Below are positions 16,175 to 24,692 of a stretch of 64,000 bases of DNA, piece after piece. The translations under genes and the position numbers were made by a program. The notes under the pieces are model-generated. The model had not been told where the DNA came from. It did not search any database and was given only the letters and a program-made list of their open reading frames with translations. The first letter of the stretch is position 1. Each line of letters begins with the position of its first letter. This DNA is from Phaeacidiphilus oryzae TH49 (GTDB lineage Bacteria; Actinomycetota; Actinomycetes; Streptomycetales; Streptomycetaceae): the NCBI RefSeq assembly GCF_000744815.1, contig NZ_JQMQ01000005.1:5351801-5415800 (forward strand), in the 5' to 3' direction.

Positions 16175-17104
16175 TCAGTCTGCCGTGGTGTACGCGCCTG
16201 CGGCGATGTCTTCCAGGAGGGTGGGGCCGGTCGGGGTCCAGTCGAGGAGTTTGCGGGTGCGGTCGCTGGAGGCGGGGATGTCCATGCCGAAGAAGCGTCC
16301 GATCCAGCCGAAGTGGGCGTCGGCGTCCTCGGCGGCGACGGAGACCGTCGGCAGCCCCAGGGAGGCGCCGATCGCGGCGGCGATGTCCCGGGACGGAACG
16401 CCCTCCTCGGCCACCGCGTGCACCCGGCTGCCCGCCGGCGCCTGCTCCAGCGCGAGCCGGACCAGCCGGGCCGCGTCCGAGCGGTGGACGGCCGCCCAGC
16501 GGGTGGAGCCGTCGCCGACGTACCCGGCCGCCCCGCGCTCCCGGGCCACCTTCGTCAGCTGCGCGGTGAAGCCGTGGTCGCGCATCCCGTGGACCGTGGG
16601 GGAGAAGCGCAGGGCCACCGGCCGCACCCCGCGCTCGGCGTAGGAGAGGGCGAGGTTCTCGCTGCCGCCGCGCATCGAGTCGGCGCCGTGGAACGGGGAG
16701 GGGTCCTCCTCGGTCAGCGGTCGGCCGGGGGAGCCGGAGGCGAGCCCGGAGGCGATCAGGAACGGCCGCGCCTCCCCGCTGCCGCCGGCGCTGCCGTTGC
16801 CGCCGTCGGCGATCGCGTCGAGCATCCGCAGCACCGCCTGGTGCTCGCTGCGGCCGGCGGCGGCGTAGTCGTCGAAGTCGTGCTTGAAGGCGAGGTGGAT
16901 CACGGCGTCGGCGGCCTTCGCCGCCTTGGCCAGTCCGTCCGTGTCGTCCAGGTCGCCGCGGTGGACGGCGGCCCCCTTCGCCTGGAGCCCGGCGGCCGAG
17001 GCCGCTGAGCGGGCGAGCCCGACCACCTGGTGGCCGTGGGCGAGGAGTTCGTCGGTGACCGCGGAGCCGATCCAGCCGGTGGCGCCGGTGACGAAGACGC
17101 GCAT
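16175..17104 (-). CDS. NAD(P)-dependent epimerase/dehydratase-like extended SDR
   Basis: A 309-residue Rossmann protein with the N-terminal nucleotide motif VTGATGWIGSAV (TGxxGxxG). The strand AVIHLAFKHD replaces the usual NAAG-type strand. The active-site region is atypical: the YxxxK motif is not evident, and SGLASGSPGRPLTE is where the catalytic Ser/Tyr would lie. It resembles the SDR subgroup annotated as NAD-dependent epimerases or NmrA-like reductases. It is divergent from a TetR gene, and the 113-bp gap holds two matching operators, so it is the probable target of that repressor. Confidence 0.85.
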   Translation of the reverse strand: MRVFVTGATGWIGSAVTDELLAHGHQVVGLARSAASAAGLQAKGAAVHRGDLDDTDGLAKAAKAADAVIHLAFKHDFDDYAAAGRSEHQAVLRMLDAIADGGNGSAGGSGEARPFLIASGLASGSPGRPLTEEDPSPFHGADSMRGGSENLALSYAERGVRPVALRFSPTVHGMRDHGFTAQLTKVARERGAAGYVGDGSTRWAAVHRSDAARLVRLALEQAPAGSRVHAVAEEGVPSRDIAAAIGASLGLPTVSVAAEDADAHFGWIGRFFGMDIPASSDRTRKLLDWTPTGPTLLEDIAAGAYTTAD

Positions 17105-17148
17105 GTCGAACGTCCTTCCGCAAGGGAACGGGGAGAAGGCCAGCAGCC

Positions 17149-17165
17149 ATGTCAGCGGCTGACAT
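17149..17165. promoter_or_regulatory. TetR operator 1 (perfect palindrome)
   Basis: ATGTCAGCGGCTGACAT is a perfect 17-bp palindrome centred on 17157. It lies between the epimerase start and that gene's likely -10 (TAGGCT on the minus strand, 17176-17171). Confidence 0.7.
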
Positions 17166-17183
17166 CACTAAGCCTAGCACTTT

Positions 17184-17200
17184 ATGTCAGCGACTGTCAT
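17184..17200. promoter_or_regulatory. TetR operator 2 (imperfect palindrome)
   Basis: ATGTCAGCGACTGTCAT repeats operator 1 with two base changes, 35 bp centre to centre. It covers the probable -35 of the epimerase gene and lies just upstream of TAGACT (17204-17209), the likely -10 of the TetR gene. A repressor bound here would block both promoters. Confidence 0.65.
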
Positions 17201-17217
17201 CGGTAGACTCGCTCGGC

Positions 17218-17796
17218 ATGGGCCGCTGGGAACCGAACGCGCGTGAGCGGATGATGCGTGCCGCGCTGGAGCTCTTCGCCGAGTACGGCTTCGAGCAGAC
17301 GACGGCGGGGGACATCGCGGCCAGCGCCGGGGTCACCGAGCGCACCTTCTTCCGGCACTTCGCCGACAAGCGCGAGGTGCTCTTCGATGGCGCGGCCACG
17401 CTGGACCGGATCGCCTGCGAGGCGATCCTCGCCGCGCCCGCGGACCACACGGCGCTGGACGCCGCGTTGGCCGGCGTGGTGGCCGGCGGCGAACTGCTGG
17501 AGGGCCGCCGCGAGTACGCGACCGTCCGCGCCCGGATCGTCGCCTCTCATCCCAGCCTGCGGGAGCGCGAGCTGCTGAAGCTGGCGAAGCTCGCCGAGTC
17601 GGTCGCCGAGGCGCTCCGCACCCGCGGGGTGTCCGAGCCGGAGGCGAGCCTGGCCGCGCACAGCGCGGTCACCGTCTTCCATGTGGCCTTCGTCCGCTGG
17701 ATCGGGTCCGTCGCCGACCCCGGCGCGGCTGACGGCCGGCCGACCTTCGCCGAGTGCGCCGCCGGCATCGCCGCGGCCTTCCGTGCCCTGAAGTGA
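17218..17796 (+). CDS. TetR-family transcriptional regulator
   Basis: A 192-residue regulator. The N-terminal helix-turn-helix reads MRAALELFAEYGFEQTTAGDIAASAGVTERTFFRHFADKREV when taken in parts around residues 12-55. The C-terminal ligand domain is alpha-helical and unique to each member. ATG 17218 is preferred over GTG/ATG codons further upstream because those lie inside the operators, and TAGACT sits 8 nt before it, pointing to a leaderless mRNA. It is divergent from the epimerase gene and probably represses both. Confidence 0.88.
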   Translation: MGRWEPNARERMMRAALELFAEYGFEQTTAGDIAASAGVTERTFFRHFADKREVLFDGAATLDRIACEAILAAPADHTALDAALAGVVAGGELLEGRREYATVRARIVASHPSLRERELLKLAKLAESVAEALRTRGVSEPEASLAAHSAVTVFHVAFVRWIGSVADPGAADGRPTFAECAAGIAAAFRALK

Positions 17797-17894
17797 CTTG
17801 AAGTGACCTGAAGTGCCCTGAAGCGGGCGGAGGCGACCCGCGGCGACCCCGCAGTGAGCCGGTCTCCCCGCGAGGGGAAAGATTGCCCAAACTA

Positions 17895-17923
17895 TTGTCA
17901 ACAAAATCGGTGACGGTTAGGCT
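17895..17923 (+). promoter_or_regulatory. promoter of the ligJ-ligI-transporter cassette
   Basis: TTGTCA (17895-17900), a 17-bp spacer and TAGGCT (17918-17923) make a good housekeeping promoter 32 bp before the ATG. The -35 overlaps TTGTCAACAA, an inverted repeat of the TTGT..ACAA type seen in many GntR operators. No GntR gene is adjacent. Confidence 0.55.
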
Positions 17924-17954
17924 GCCAACGCTTCGACCTGGAAAGAGGGCACCG

Positions 17955-18992
17955 ATGATCATCGACTGCCATGGGCACTTCACCACAGCGCCGCCGGCAC
18001 TCGGGGAGTGGCGGAACCGGCAGATACGGGCCGTCGAGGGCGGCGGCGACCCCGCCCCCGCCGCGCCCGCCCCCGCCGACCTCCGCATCGGCGACGACGA
18101 GCTGCGCGCGGCCATCGAGGGCAACCAGCTCCGGCTGATGGACGAGCGCGGGATCGACCTCACGGTCTTCTCCCCGCGCGCCTCCTTCATGGCCCACCAC
18201 ATCGGCGACTTCTCGACCTCCTCCCAGTGGGCGGCGATCTGCAACGACCTGGTGCACCGGGTCTGCTCGCTCTATCCGACCCGCTTCGCCCCGGCCGCGA
18301 TGCTGCCGCAGTCGCCCGGCGTCGACCCGGCGACCTGCGTCCCCGAACTGGTCCGCTGCGCCGAGGAGCTGGGCGTGGTCGCGGTGAACCTCAACCCCGA
18401 CCCCTCCGGCGGCCACTGGAACGCCCCGCCGCTCACCGACCGGTACTGGTACCCGGTCTACGAGAAGCTGGTGGAGTACGACCTGCCGGCCATGGTGCAC
18501 GTCAGCACCAGCGTCAACCCGGCCTTCCACACCACCGGTTCGCACTATCTCAACGCCGACACCACGGCCTTCATGCAGCTGCTGCAGGGCGACCTGTTCG
18601 CCGACTTCCCCACCCTGCGGCTGGTCATCCCGCACGGCGGCGGGGCGGTGCCGTACCACTGGGGACGGCTGCGCGGGCTCGGCATGGCGCTCGGCAGGCC
18701 GCCGCTGGACAAGCACCTGCTGGACAACGTCTTCTTCGACACCTGCGTCTACCACCAGCCCGGCATCGACCTGCTGCTGAAGGTCGTCCCGCGGCGGAAC
18801 GTCCTCTTCGCCTCCGAGATGATCGGCGCCGTCCGCGGCATCGATCCGGAGACCGGGGAGTACTTCGACGACACCCGCCGCTACGTCGAGTCGGCCGGCC
18901 TGCCCGCCGACGAGCTGGCCGCCGTCCAGGAGGGCAACGCCCGCGCGGTCTACCCGCGGCTGGACGCCCTGCTGAAGAGCCAGGGACGCTGA
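17955..18992 (+). CDS. ligJ: 4-oxalomesaconate hydratase, LigJ-like
   Basis: A 345-residue amidohydrolase-superfamily protein. Long stretches read as LigJ: MIIDCHGHFTTAP at the start, EGNQLRLMDERGIDLTVFSPRASFMAHHIGDF in pieces near residue 60, NLNPDPSGGHWNAPPLTDRYWYP, IPHGGGAVPYHWGR and FASEMIGAVRGIDP. LigJ hydrates 4-oxalomesaconate to 4-carboxy-4-hydroxy-2-oxoadipate in the protocatechuate 4,5-cleavage and gallate routes. The ATG at 17955 matches the family N-terminus, with AAAGAGGG upstream. It is followed after 14 bp by the LigI-like gene, whose product would supply its substrate. Confidence 0.88.
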   Translation: MIIDCHGHFTTAPPALGEWRNRQIRAVEGGGDPAPAAPAPADLRIGDDELRAAIEGNQLRLMDERGIDLTVFSPRASFMAHHIGDFSTSSQWAAICNDLVHRVCSLYPTRFAPAAMLPQSPGVDPATCVPELVRCAEELGVVAVNLNPDPSGGHWNAPPLTDRYWYPVYEKLVEYDLPAMVHVSTSVNPAFHTTGSHYLNADTTAFMQLLQGDLFADFPTLRLVIPHGGGAVPYHWGRLRGLGMALGRPPLDKHLLDNVFFDTCVYHQPGIDLLLKVVPRRNVLFASEMIGAVRGIDPETGEYFDDTRRYVESAGLPADELAAVQEGNARAVYPRLDALLKSQGR

Positions 18993-19006
18993 GGGGAGCG
19001 ACCGCG

Positions 19007-19978
19007 ATGAGCAGCACCACCGGCGGACCCGCCGCCGCCTTCACCAAGACCCCCGGCTGGCTGGACTGGTACCCGAACCCCAGCAGGCCCCGGTTCGCCC
19101 TCCCGCCCGGCGCCGTCGACGCCCACTGCCATGTCTTCGGCCCCGGCGCCGAGTTCCCCTACGCGCCCGAGCGCAAGTACACCCCCTGCGACGCCGGCAA
19201 GGACCGGCTGTTCGCCCTCCGCGACCACCTCGGCGTCAGCCGCAATGTGGTCGTCCAGGCCACCTGCCACGGTGCCGACAACAGCGCCATGGTGGACGCC
19301 GTGCGGGCGGCCGGCGGCCGGGCGCGCGGGGTCGCCACCGTCCGCCCCGACATCGCGGACGCCGAACTGCGCCGGCTGGACGCCGCCGGGGTCCGCGGGG
19401 TCCGCTTCAACTTCCTGAAGCGGCTGGTGGATTCGGCGCCCAAGGACGATCTGCGGGCGATCGCGGAGAAGGTCGCGCCGCTCGGCTGGCACGTCGTCAT
19501 CTACTTCGAGGCCGCCGACCTCGCCGAGCTGGAGGGCTTCTTCGGCTCGCTGCCGACCCCGCTGGTGGTCGACCACATGGGCCGCCCGGACGTCCGGAAG
19601 CCGGTCGACGGCGAGGAGTTCGACCGCTTCCTCCGCTTCGTCGACCGCAACAGCGGGGACGGCGGCAGCGGCGGGCGCGGGGTGTGGGTCAAGACCAGCT
19701 GCCCCGAGCGGCTCTCGGTGTCCGGGCCGCCCGCGCTGGACGGCGAGTCCCAGGCCTACCAGGACGTGGTGCCGTTCGCCCGCCGGGTCGTCCGGGAGTT
19801 CCCGGACCGCGTGCTGTGGGGCAGCGACTGGCCGCACCCCAACCTCACCGGGCACATGCCCGACGACGGGCTGCTGGTGGACTGGATCCCGTGGATCGCC
19901 GAGACCGCCGAGCAGCAGCGGAAGCTCCTGGTCGACAACCCGATGCGGCTGTACTGGCCGGAGGAGTCCGCCGGCTGA
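19007..19978 (+). CDS. ligI: 2-pyrone-4,6-dicarboxylate hydrolase, LigI-like
   Basis: A 323-residue amidohydrolase. Family features are GAVDAHCHVFGPGAEFPYAP (metal HxH region), RNVVVQATCHGADN, VRFNFLKRLVD, LVVDHMGRPD and the C-terminal WGSDWPHPN with the catalytic Asp. LigI opens the lactone of 2-pyrone-4,6-dicarboxylate to 4-oxalomesaconate. It lies between the LigJ gene and an MFS transporter gene, 14 and 43 bp away, so the three probably form one transcript. No dioxygenase (LigAB), dehydrogenase (LigC) or aldolase (LigK) is near. Confidence 0.88.
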   Translation: MSSTTGGPAAAFTKTPGWLDWYPNPSRPRFALPPGAVDAHCHVFGPGAEFPYAPERKYTPCDAGKDRLFALRDHLGVSRNVVVQATCHGADNSAMVDAVRAAGGRARGVATVRPDIADAELRRLDAAGVRGVRFNFLKRLVDSAPKDDLRAIAEKVAPLGWHVVIYFEAADLAELEGFFGSLPTPLVVDHMGRPDVRKPVDGEEFDRFLRFVDRNSGDGGSGGRGVWVKTSCPERLSVSGPPALDGESQAYQDVVPFARRVVREFPDRVLWGSDWPHPNLTGHMPDDGLLVDWIPWIAETAEQQRKLLVDNPMRLYWPEESAG

Positions 19979-20021
19979 CCCGGCCCCCGCCAACCCCCCA
20001 CCCACTCACGGCAGGCCACTC

Positions 20022-21407
20022 ATGCAACAGCTCAACATCGCGAACCGGCTGGACAGACTGCCCATCTCGCGCTTCCACCGCACTGCTCTGGTGGCCGTGT
20101 CGTTCGCGTACTTCTTCGAATTCGCCGACGTCAACAGCTTCTCCGCGACCTCCCCGCGGCTGATCAAGCTCTGGGGGGTCAGCGTCAGCCAGGTCGCCTA
20201 TGTGACCTCGCTGTCGTTCGTGGGGATGTTCGTCGGGGCGCTGGTGGCCGGCGGTATCGCCGACCGCTTCGGGCGAAAGCGCGCCCTCACCCTCACCACC
20301 ATGGGCTTCTCGGTCTTCTCGCTGGCGGCGGTCTTCTCCTGGAACCTGGTCTCGCTGGGCGTGTTCCGGGTGCTCACCTCGGCCGGGCTGTCCGCGATGA
20401 CCGTGGTCGCGGTGATCTACGTCAACGAGCTGTTCCCCAAGGCGGTCCGGGGCAAGTACCAGGCGTACGCGATCGTGATCGGCATCTGCGGGACGCCGGT
20501 CACCAACTTCGTGGCCAGCGCCGTGGTTCCGCTCAACCACTGGTCGTGGCGGCTGGTCTACCTGTGGGGCGCGCTGGGGGCCGTGTACCTCTTCTTCGGC
20601 CGGCGGCTGGTGGAGTCCCCGCGCTGGTACGAGAGCCGCGGGGCGACCGAGGAGGCCGACGCGGTGCTGCGGGAGATCGAGCGGCGGGTGGCGGCGGAGA
20701 AGGGCCCGCTGGCCGAGCCGGAGCCGCAGTCGGACGTGCCGGCACCGGGCCGGGCGCCGCTCAGACTGCTGCTCCAGCGCCGCTATCTGATGCCCACGCT
20801 GCTGCTGACGGTCCTCTGGGTGACCCAGACCATCGGCTTCTTCGGCTACTCGACCTGGGCGCCGACACTGCTGGCCAAGCACGGCTTCAGCGTCGAGAAG
20901 TCCATCTTCTACGTGGCCCTCTCCACCGTGGGCGCGCCGCTCGGCTCCTACCTGGCCGCGGTGGTCACCGACCGCTTCGAGCGGAAGTGGTGCCTGGTCG
21001 CGTTCGGCAGCGTGATCGCCGTCTGCGGTCTGCTCTACGGGCTCACCTTCAACCCGGTGATGATCGTCGCCTTCGGCTTCCTGGTGAACCTCTTCGAGCG
21101 CGGCTACACCGCCCTCGGCTACGCCTACTCGCCGGAGCTGTACGACACCCGCGGCCGCTCACTCGGCACCGGCGTCTCGTACGGCCTCGGCCGGCTCTCC
21201 AACGCGGCCGGACCGCTGATCATCGCGGCCCTCTACACCTGGCAGGGCTACCGCAGCGTCTTCATCTTCATCGCCGCCACCTGGCTGGTGGGGGCGATCG
21301 TGCTGGCCGTCTTCGGCCCCCGCACCAGGGGGCGCGACCCCGAGGAGGTCGCGGGTGCCGTCGAGGGGGCCGAGCGGGGGTCTCCCGAGACCACGGCCGC
21401 CGGCTGA
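20022..21407 (+). CDS. MFS transporter, aromatic-acid/sugar-porter type
   Basis: A 461-residue, 12-helix MFS protein. The helix 2-3 loop carries GGIADRFGRKRAL, and helix 4-5 has ELFPKAVRGKYQAY, as in the AAHS and related sugar-porter families that import aromatic acids. The central cytoplasmic loop is about 60 residues. The family, and its place directly behind the LigJ and LigI genes, suggest that it imports 2-pyrone-4,6-dicarboxylate or a related lignin-derived acid. That substrate is inference from context. Confidence 0.88.
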   Translation: MQQLNIANRLDRLPISRFHRTALVAVSFAYFFEFADVNSFSATSPRLIKLWGVSVSQVAYVTSLSFVGMFVGALVAGGIADRFGRKRALTLTTMGFSVFSLAAVFSWNLVSLGVFRVLTSAGLSAMTVVAVIYVNELFPKAVRGKYQAYAIVIGICGTPVTNFVASAVVPLNHWSWRLVYLWGALGAVYLFFGRRLVESPRWYESRGATEEADAVLREIERRVAAEKGPLAEPEPQSDVPAPGRAPLRLLLQRRYLMPTLLLTVLWVTQTIGFFGYSTWAPTLLAKHGFSVEKSIFYVALSTVGAPLGSYLAAVVTDRFERKWCLVAFGSVIAVCGLLYGLTFNPVMIVAFGFLVNLFERGYTALGYAYSPELYDTRGRSLGTGVSYGLGRLSNAAGPLIIAALYTWQGYRSVFIFIAATWLVGAIVLAVFGPRTRGRDPEEVAGAVEGAERGSPETTAAG

Positions 21408-21441
21408 GGGGAGCGGGTCCGACGGCGCTGGGCGGTCCCGC

Positions 21442-21984
21442 TCAGCGCGGCAGTTCCATCTCGTGTTCCAGGGCGGAGGGGTCGGTGGCCATCGGGGTGC
21501 CGGGGCCGGTGCGGACGAATCCGAAGCGGCGGTAGAAGGCCTCGGCGCGGGCGTTGCGCTCGTGGACGTACAGCCGGATGCGCCGGACCCCGTCCACCGA
21601 GCGCGCCCAGTCCACCGCGGCCTCGAAGAGCGCCTCGGCCACGCCGGAGCCGCGCTGCCCCGGTCGGACGAAGACGCCGACCAGATGCGCCTGGCGGTGC
21701 TCCGGGACGCCGCCGAACACGGCGGGGTCGCCGGGCTCCTCGATCAGCACCGTCACCGAGCCGTCCCAACTCCCGTCCGGCGCCTCGGCGATGAACTGCC
21801 GGTGCGGCCCGCCCTCGGCGGCGTCGGCGGCCCGCTCCTGCCAGTGGGCGTCCGGACGGGCGGCCGCCGCCGGATGGTCGTCGAGGAAGGCGATCGGGGC
21901 CGCCGGATCGGCGAGCGCGGCCAGCCGCAGCTCCCTGACCTGCCGCCACTCCTCGGGGCGAATGGGCCTGATGATGTGCTCCAT
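21442..21984 (-). CDS. GNAT-family N-acetyltransferase
   Basis: A 180-residue single-domain GNAT. The N-terminus IIRPIRPEEWRQVRELRLAAL is the usual first strand and helix. The acetyl-CoA loop is VGVFVRPGQRGSGVAEALFEAA, and the last conserved block is VHERNARAEAFYRRFGFVRTG. The substrate is unknown. It converges on the transporter of the LigJ/LigI cassette with a 34-bp gap and stands alone. Confidence 0.87.
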   Translation of the reverse strand: MEHIIRPIRPEEWRQVRELRLAALADPAAPIAFLDDHPAAAARPDAHWQERAADAAEGGPHRQFIAEAPDGSWDGSVTVLIEEPGDPAVFGGVPEHRQAHLVGVFVRPGQRGSGVAEALFEAAVDWARSVDGVRRIRLYVHERNARAEAFYRRFGFVRTGPGTPMATDPSALEHEMELPR

Positions 21985-22032
21985 GGCCGGATTCTGGGCG
22001 GATCGAAGCCCGGGAGCAATGCGTTTTCCGGC

Positions 22033-22914
22033 TCAGCCGAGCCGGGGCGGCCCCTGCTCCGCCCGACGGCGCATGGCGTCGGCGCTGGTGAGGCGGTCGT
22101 CCCAGGGCATGGTCTCCTGCCACCAGGTGGCGCCCGCCTCGGCCAGCGGGGCCAGCAGTTCGCCGGCCTCGGCGGGGCCGGCCGGGGTGGCGCCGCAGAC
22201 GGCCAGGTCGAACCCGGTTTCCGGGGAGGCGGCGCCGGCCTCCGAGCGGCAGGCGTCCAGGAAGGCGCGCACCTCCCGGACCACCGCCGGCTTCGGCGGC
22301 GCGGCCTGCTCCACCCCGCCGAGCATCGGGAAGGCGCCGTCCCAGCGCGCGGCCCGGCGCATGGGCGCCCGGTTCGGCCAGTTGCCGCCGATCCACACCG
22401 GCACCCGCCGGCCGCGTACCGGTGTCGGGCGGAAGGCCACCTCCTCGACGGTGACGTGCTCGCCGTGGAAGCTCACCGTCTCGCCGGACCACAGCAGGTC
22501 CAGGGCGGTCAGCCCCTCGTCCAGGCGGGCGGCCACCGTCCGCGGATCGGTGGGCTCGCCGAAGCTGCCGAACTCGTCCTCCAGCGGGGCGCCGAGGCCC
22601 GCGGCGAAGACCACCCGGCCGCCGCTCAGCCGGTCCAGGGTGGTCACCTGGCGGGCCAGGGTGGAGACCCGGCGGCGGGCCACCGGGGTCAGCATCGCCC
22701 CGAGCCGGATCCGCGCGGTGGCCAGCGCGGCCGCGGTGAGGAGGATCCACGGGTCGGCGATGTCCACCCGGGTCTTCTTCTCGAAGACCACGTGGTCCCA
22801 GACGAACAGCCCGTCCCAGCCGGCCTCCTCGGCCCGCCGGGCCAGGTCGGCGACCGTCCGCGGATCGGCGAAGTCGCCGAAGTTGGGGACGTTCACGGCG
22901 CAGCGCATTCGCAT
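22033..22914 (-). CDS. LLM-class (F420- or flavin-dependent) oxidoreductase
   Basis: A 293-residue luciferase-like (beta/alpha)8 protein. Visible blocks are LARRAEEAGWDGLFVWDHVVF, LGAMLTPVARRRVSTLARQVTTLDRLSGGRVVF in parts and VPVWIGGNWPNRAPMRRAARWDGAFP. The cofactor may be F420H2 or FMN. Start ATG 22914 has GGAGG 9 nt upstream, which rules out the longer frame. An SDR gene lies 72 bp upstream on the same strand, and the two may be cotranscribed. Confidence 0.87.
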   Translation of the reverse strand: MRMRCAVNVPNFGDFADPRTVADLARRAEEAGWDGLFVWDHVVFEKKTRVDIADPWILLTAAALATARIRLGAMLTPVARRRVSTLARQVTTLDRLSGGRVVFAAGLGAPLEDEFGSFGEPTDPRTVAARLDEGLTALDLLWSGETVSFHGEHVTVEEVAFRPTPVRGRRVPVWIGGNWPNRAPMRRAARWDGAFPMLGGVEQAAPPKPAVVREVRAFLDACRSEAGAASPETGFDLAVCGATPAGPAEAGELLAPLAEAGATWWQETMPWDDRLTSADAMRRRAEQGPPRLG

Positions 22915-22986
22915 AGGCGTGATCCTCCGGGCCCCGGCAGACCCGGTCAAGCCCGCGATCAGAACGGTGCCGCCGGGGCCGCCGGC

Positions 22987-23691
22987 TCACCAGGCCGCCG
23001 GGCCGGCCCGGTCGAAGAAGCCGCCGGTGGGGCCGTCCGGGCCGATCAGCGCCATCCGCACGATGGCCTCGGCGCCCTCCCGCACGGTCTGCGTGCCGGA
23101 GTGGCCGTTGAGGTCGGTCGCGGTGTGGCCCGGGTCCACGGTGTTGAACCGCATCCGGGGGTAGGCCCTGGCGTACTGCGAGGTGACCATCACCAGTGCG
23201 GTCTTGGACGAGGGGTAGTCCAGGGCCGAGATGGTGGACTCGACCCGGCCGGGGTCGTTGGTGGCCGCGACCGAGCCCATACCGCTGCCGACGTTGACCA
23301 CCACGGCGGCCGGGCTCTCGGCGAGCAGGGGCAGGAAGGCGCGGGTGACCCGCACCGCGCCGAAGACGTTGGTGTCGAAGGTGGCCAGCATGTCCGCGCC
23401 GGTGGTCGCGCCGACCGGCTTCCGCGAGCCGATCACGCCGGCGTTGTTGACCAGCACGTCCAGTCCGCCGCCCGCCTCCCGGACGGTCTCGGCCGCGGCC
23501 TCGGCGGAGGCCGGGCCGTGCTCCGCCGTGACGTCCAGCCGGACGAAGCGGGCGCCGAGCGACTCGGCGGCCCGCCGGCCGCGCTCGGGGTCGCGGGCGG
23601 CGATCCATACGGTGTGCCCGGCCTCGGTCAGGCGGCGGGCGGTCTCGTGGCCGAGGCCCTTGTTGGCCCCGGTGATCAGGGTGACTGTCAT
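22987..23691 (-). CDS. short-chain dehydrogenase/reductase (SDR)
   Basis: A 234-residue classical SDR. Cofactor motif TGANKGLG (residues ~7-14), NNAGVIG, and catalytic Ser plus YPSSK are all present. The C-terminal PGHTATDLNG is usual for the family. It would oxidise or reduce a carbonyl/alcohol pair with NAD(P). It is divergent from an MmyB-type XRE regulator gene 104 bp away, an arrangement common in Streptomyces in which the regulator controls the SDR gene. Confidence 0.9.
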   Translation of the reverse strand: MTVTLITGANKGLGHETARRLTEAGHTVWIAARDPERGRRAAESLGARFVRLDVTAEHGPASAEAAAETVREAGGGLDVLVNNAGVIGSRKPVGATTGADMLATFDTNVFGAVRVTRAFLPLLAESPAAVVVNVGSGMGSVAATNDPGRVESTISALDYPSSKTALVMVTSQYARAYPRMRFNTVDPGHTATDLNGHSGTQTVREGAEAIVRMALIGPDGPTGGFFDRAGPAAW

Positions 23692-23783
23692 GCCTCCGAG
23701 TGTCGGCGCGGGCGGCCGCGGCGGACGAGTACCCGGCTCTGCCCAGGGACTCGCAGTACCAGGCTGCCGGCGCCGTCCGCGGC

Positions 23784-23789
23784 GATACT
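23784..23789 (+). promoter_or_regulatory. leaderless -10 element of the XRE regulator gene
   Basis: GATACT lies 6 nt before the ATG at 23796, in the octamer GATACTGG. The same octamer stands at the same place before the second XRE gene of this window (43669-43676). Confidence 0.5.
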
Positions 23790-23795
23790 GGGGGG

Positions 23796-24692
23796 ATGAA
23801 CGGACCCACCGAACTGGGCCGGGCGCTGCGCGGCTGGCGCGACCGGTTGACCCCGGAGGAGGCCGGGCTGCCGGCCGGCGGCATGACGGGCGGCGTACGG
23901 CGCGCGGCCGGGCTGCGCCGCGAGGAGCTGGCGCAGCTCGCCGGGCTCTCCGTGGACTACCTGGTCAGGCTGGAGCAGGGCAGGTCGACGGCGCCCTCGG
24001 GGTCGGTCCTGGCCGCGCTGGCCCGCGCGCTGCGGCTGTCCGCCGCCGAGCGCGAGCACCTCTACCTGCTGGGCGGGCAGCCGGTGCCGGGGCCCGGGGT
24101 GATCTCGCAGCACGTCACGCCGGGGGTGTTCCGGCTGCTGGACCGCCTGGAGGGGGTGCCGCTGAGCGTCTGCGACGCGGCCTGGAACCTGGTGCTGTGG
24201 AACCCGATGTGGGCCGCGCTGATGGGGGACATGTCGGGGCTCCGCGGCCACCAGCGGAACATCGTCTGGCGGCACTTCAGCGCCCTGCCGGACCGGGTCC
24301 ACAAGACGCCGGAGGAGCGGGACGCGTTCCGCGCCTCGGTCGTCTCCGACCTCCGCTCGGCCACCGCCCGCTACCCGGACGACCCGGGGCTGCGCGCACT
24401 GGTCCGCGAACTGCTGGAGACCAGCGAGGAGTTCGCCGCGGTGTGGCGGAGCGGGGCGGTCGGCGCCCACGAGGCCGCCACCAAGACCGTGCTCCACCCC
24501 CAGATCGGCCCGATCGAACTGGACTGCGACATCCTGCTGGCCCCCGGGAGCGATCTGCGGATCATCGCGTACACCGCCCCGGCCGGCAGCGAGGCGGCCG
24601 AGCGGCTGAAACTGCTCGGGGTGATCGGCGGCACGGAGTTCCGCGGGTTTCACCCCGAGGAGGGGGAGCTGGCATCATCGCCGGGTGAGTGA
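23796..24692 (+). CDS. XRE-family regulator with MmyB-like ligand domain
   Basis: A 298-residue regulator. The helix-turn-helix spans about residues 37-65 ([23 protein letters not shown]). The rest is an MmyB-type, PAS-like ligand domain (SVCDAAWNLVLWNPMWAALMG). It is divergent from the SDR gene. Its TGA overlaps by 8 bp with the GTG of the RNase H gene, so the two are translationally coupled although functionally unrelated as far as can be seen. Confidence 0.88.
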   Translation: MNGPTELGRALRGWRDRLTPEEAGLPAGGMTGGVRRAAGLRREELAQLAGLSVDYLVRLEQGRSTAPSGSVLAALARALRLSAAEREHLYLLGGQPVPGPGVISQHVTPGVFRLLDRLEGVPLSVCDAAWNLVLWNPMWAALMGDMSGLRGHQRNIVWRHFSALPDRVHKTPEERDAFRASVVSDLRSATARYPDDPGLRALVRELLETSEEFAAVWRSGAVGAHEAATKTVLHPQIGPIELDCDILLAPGSDLRIIAYTAPAGSEAAERLKLLGVIGGTEFRGFHPEEGELASSPGE

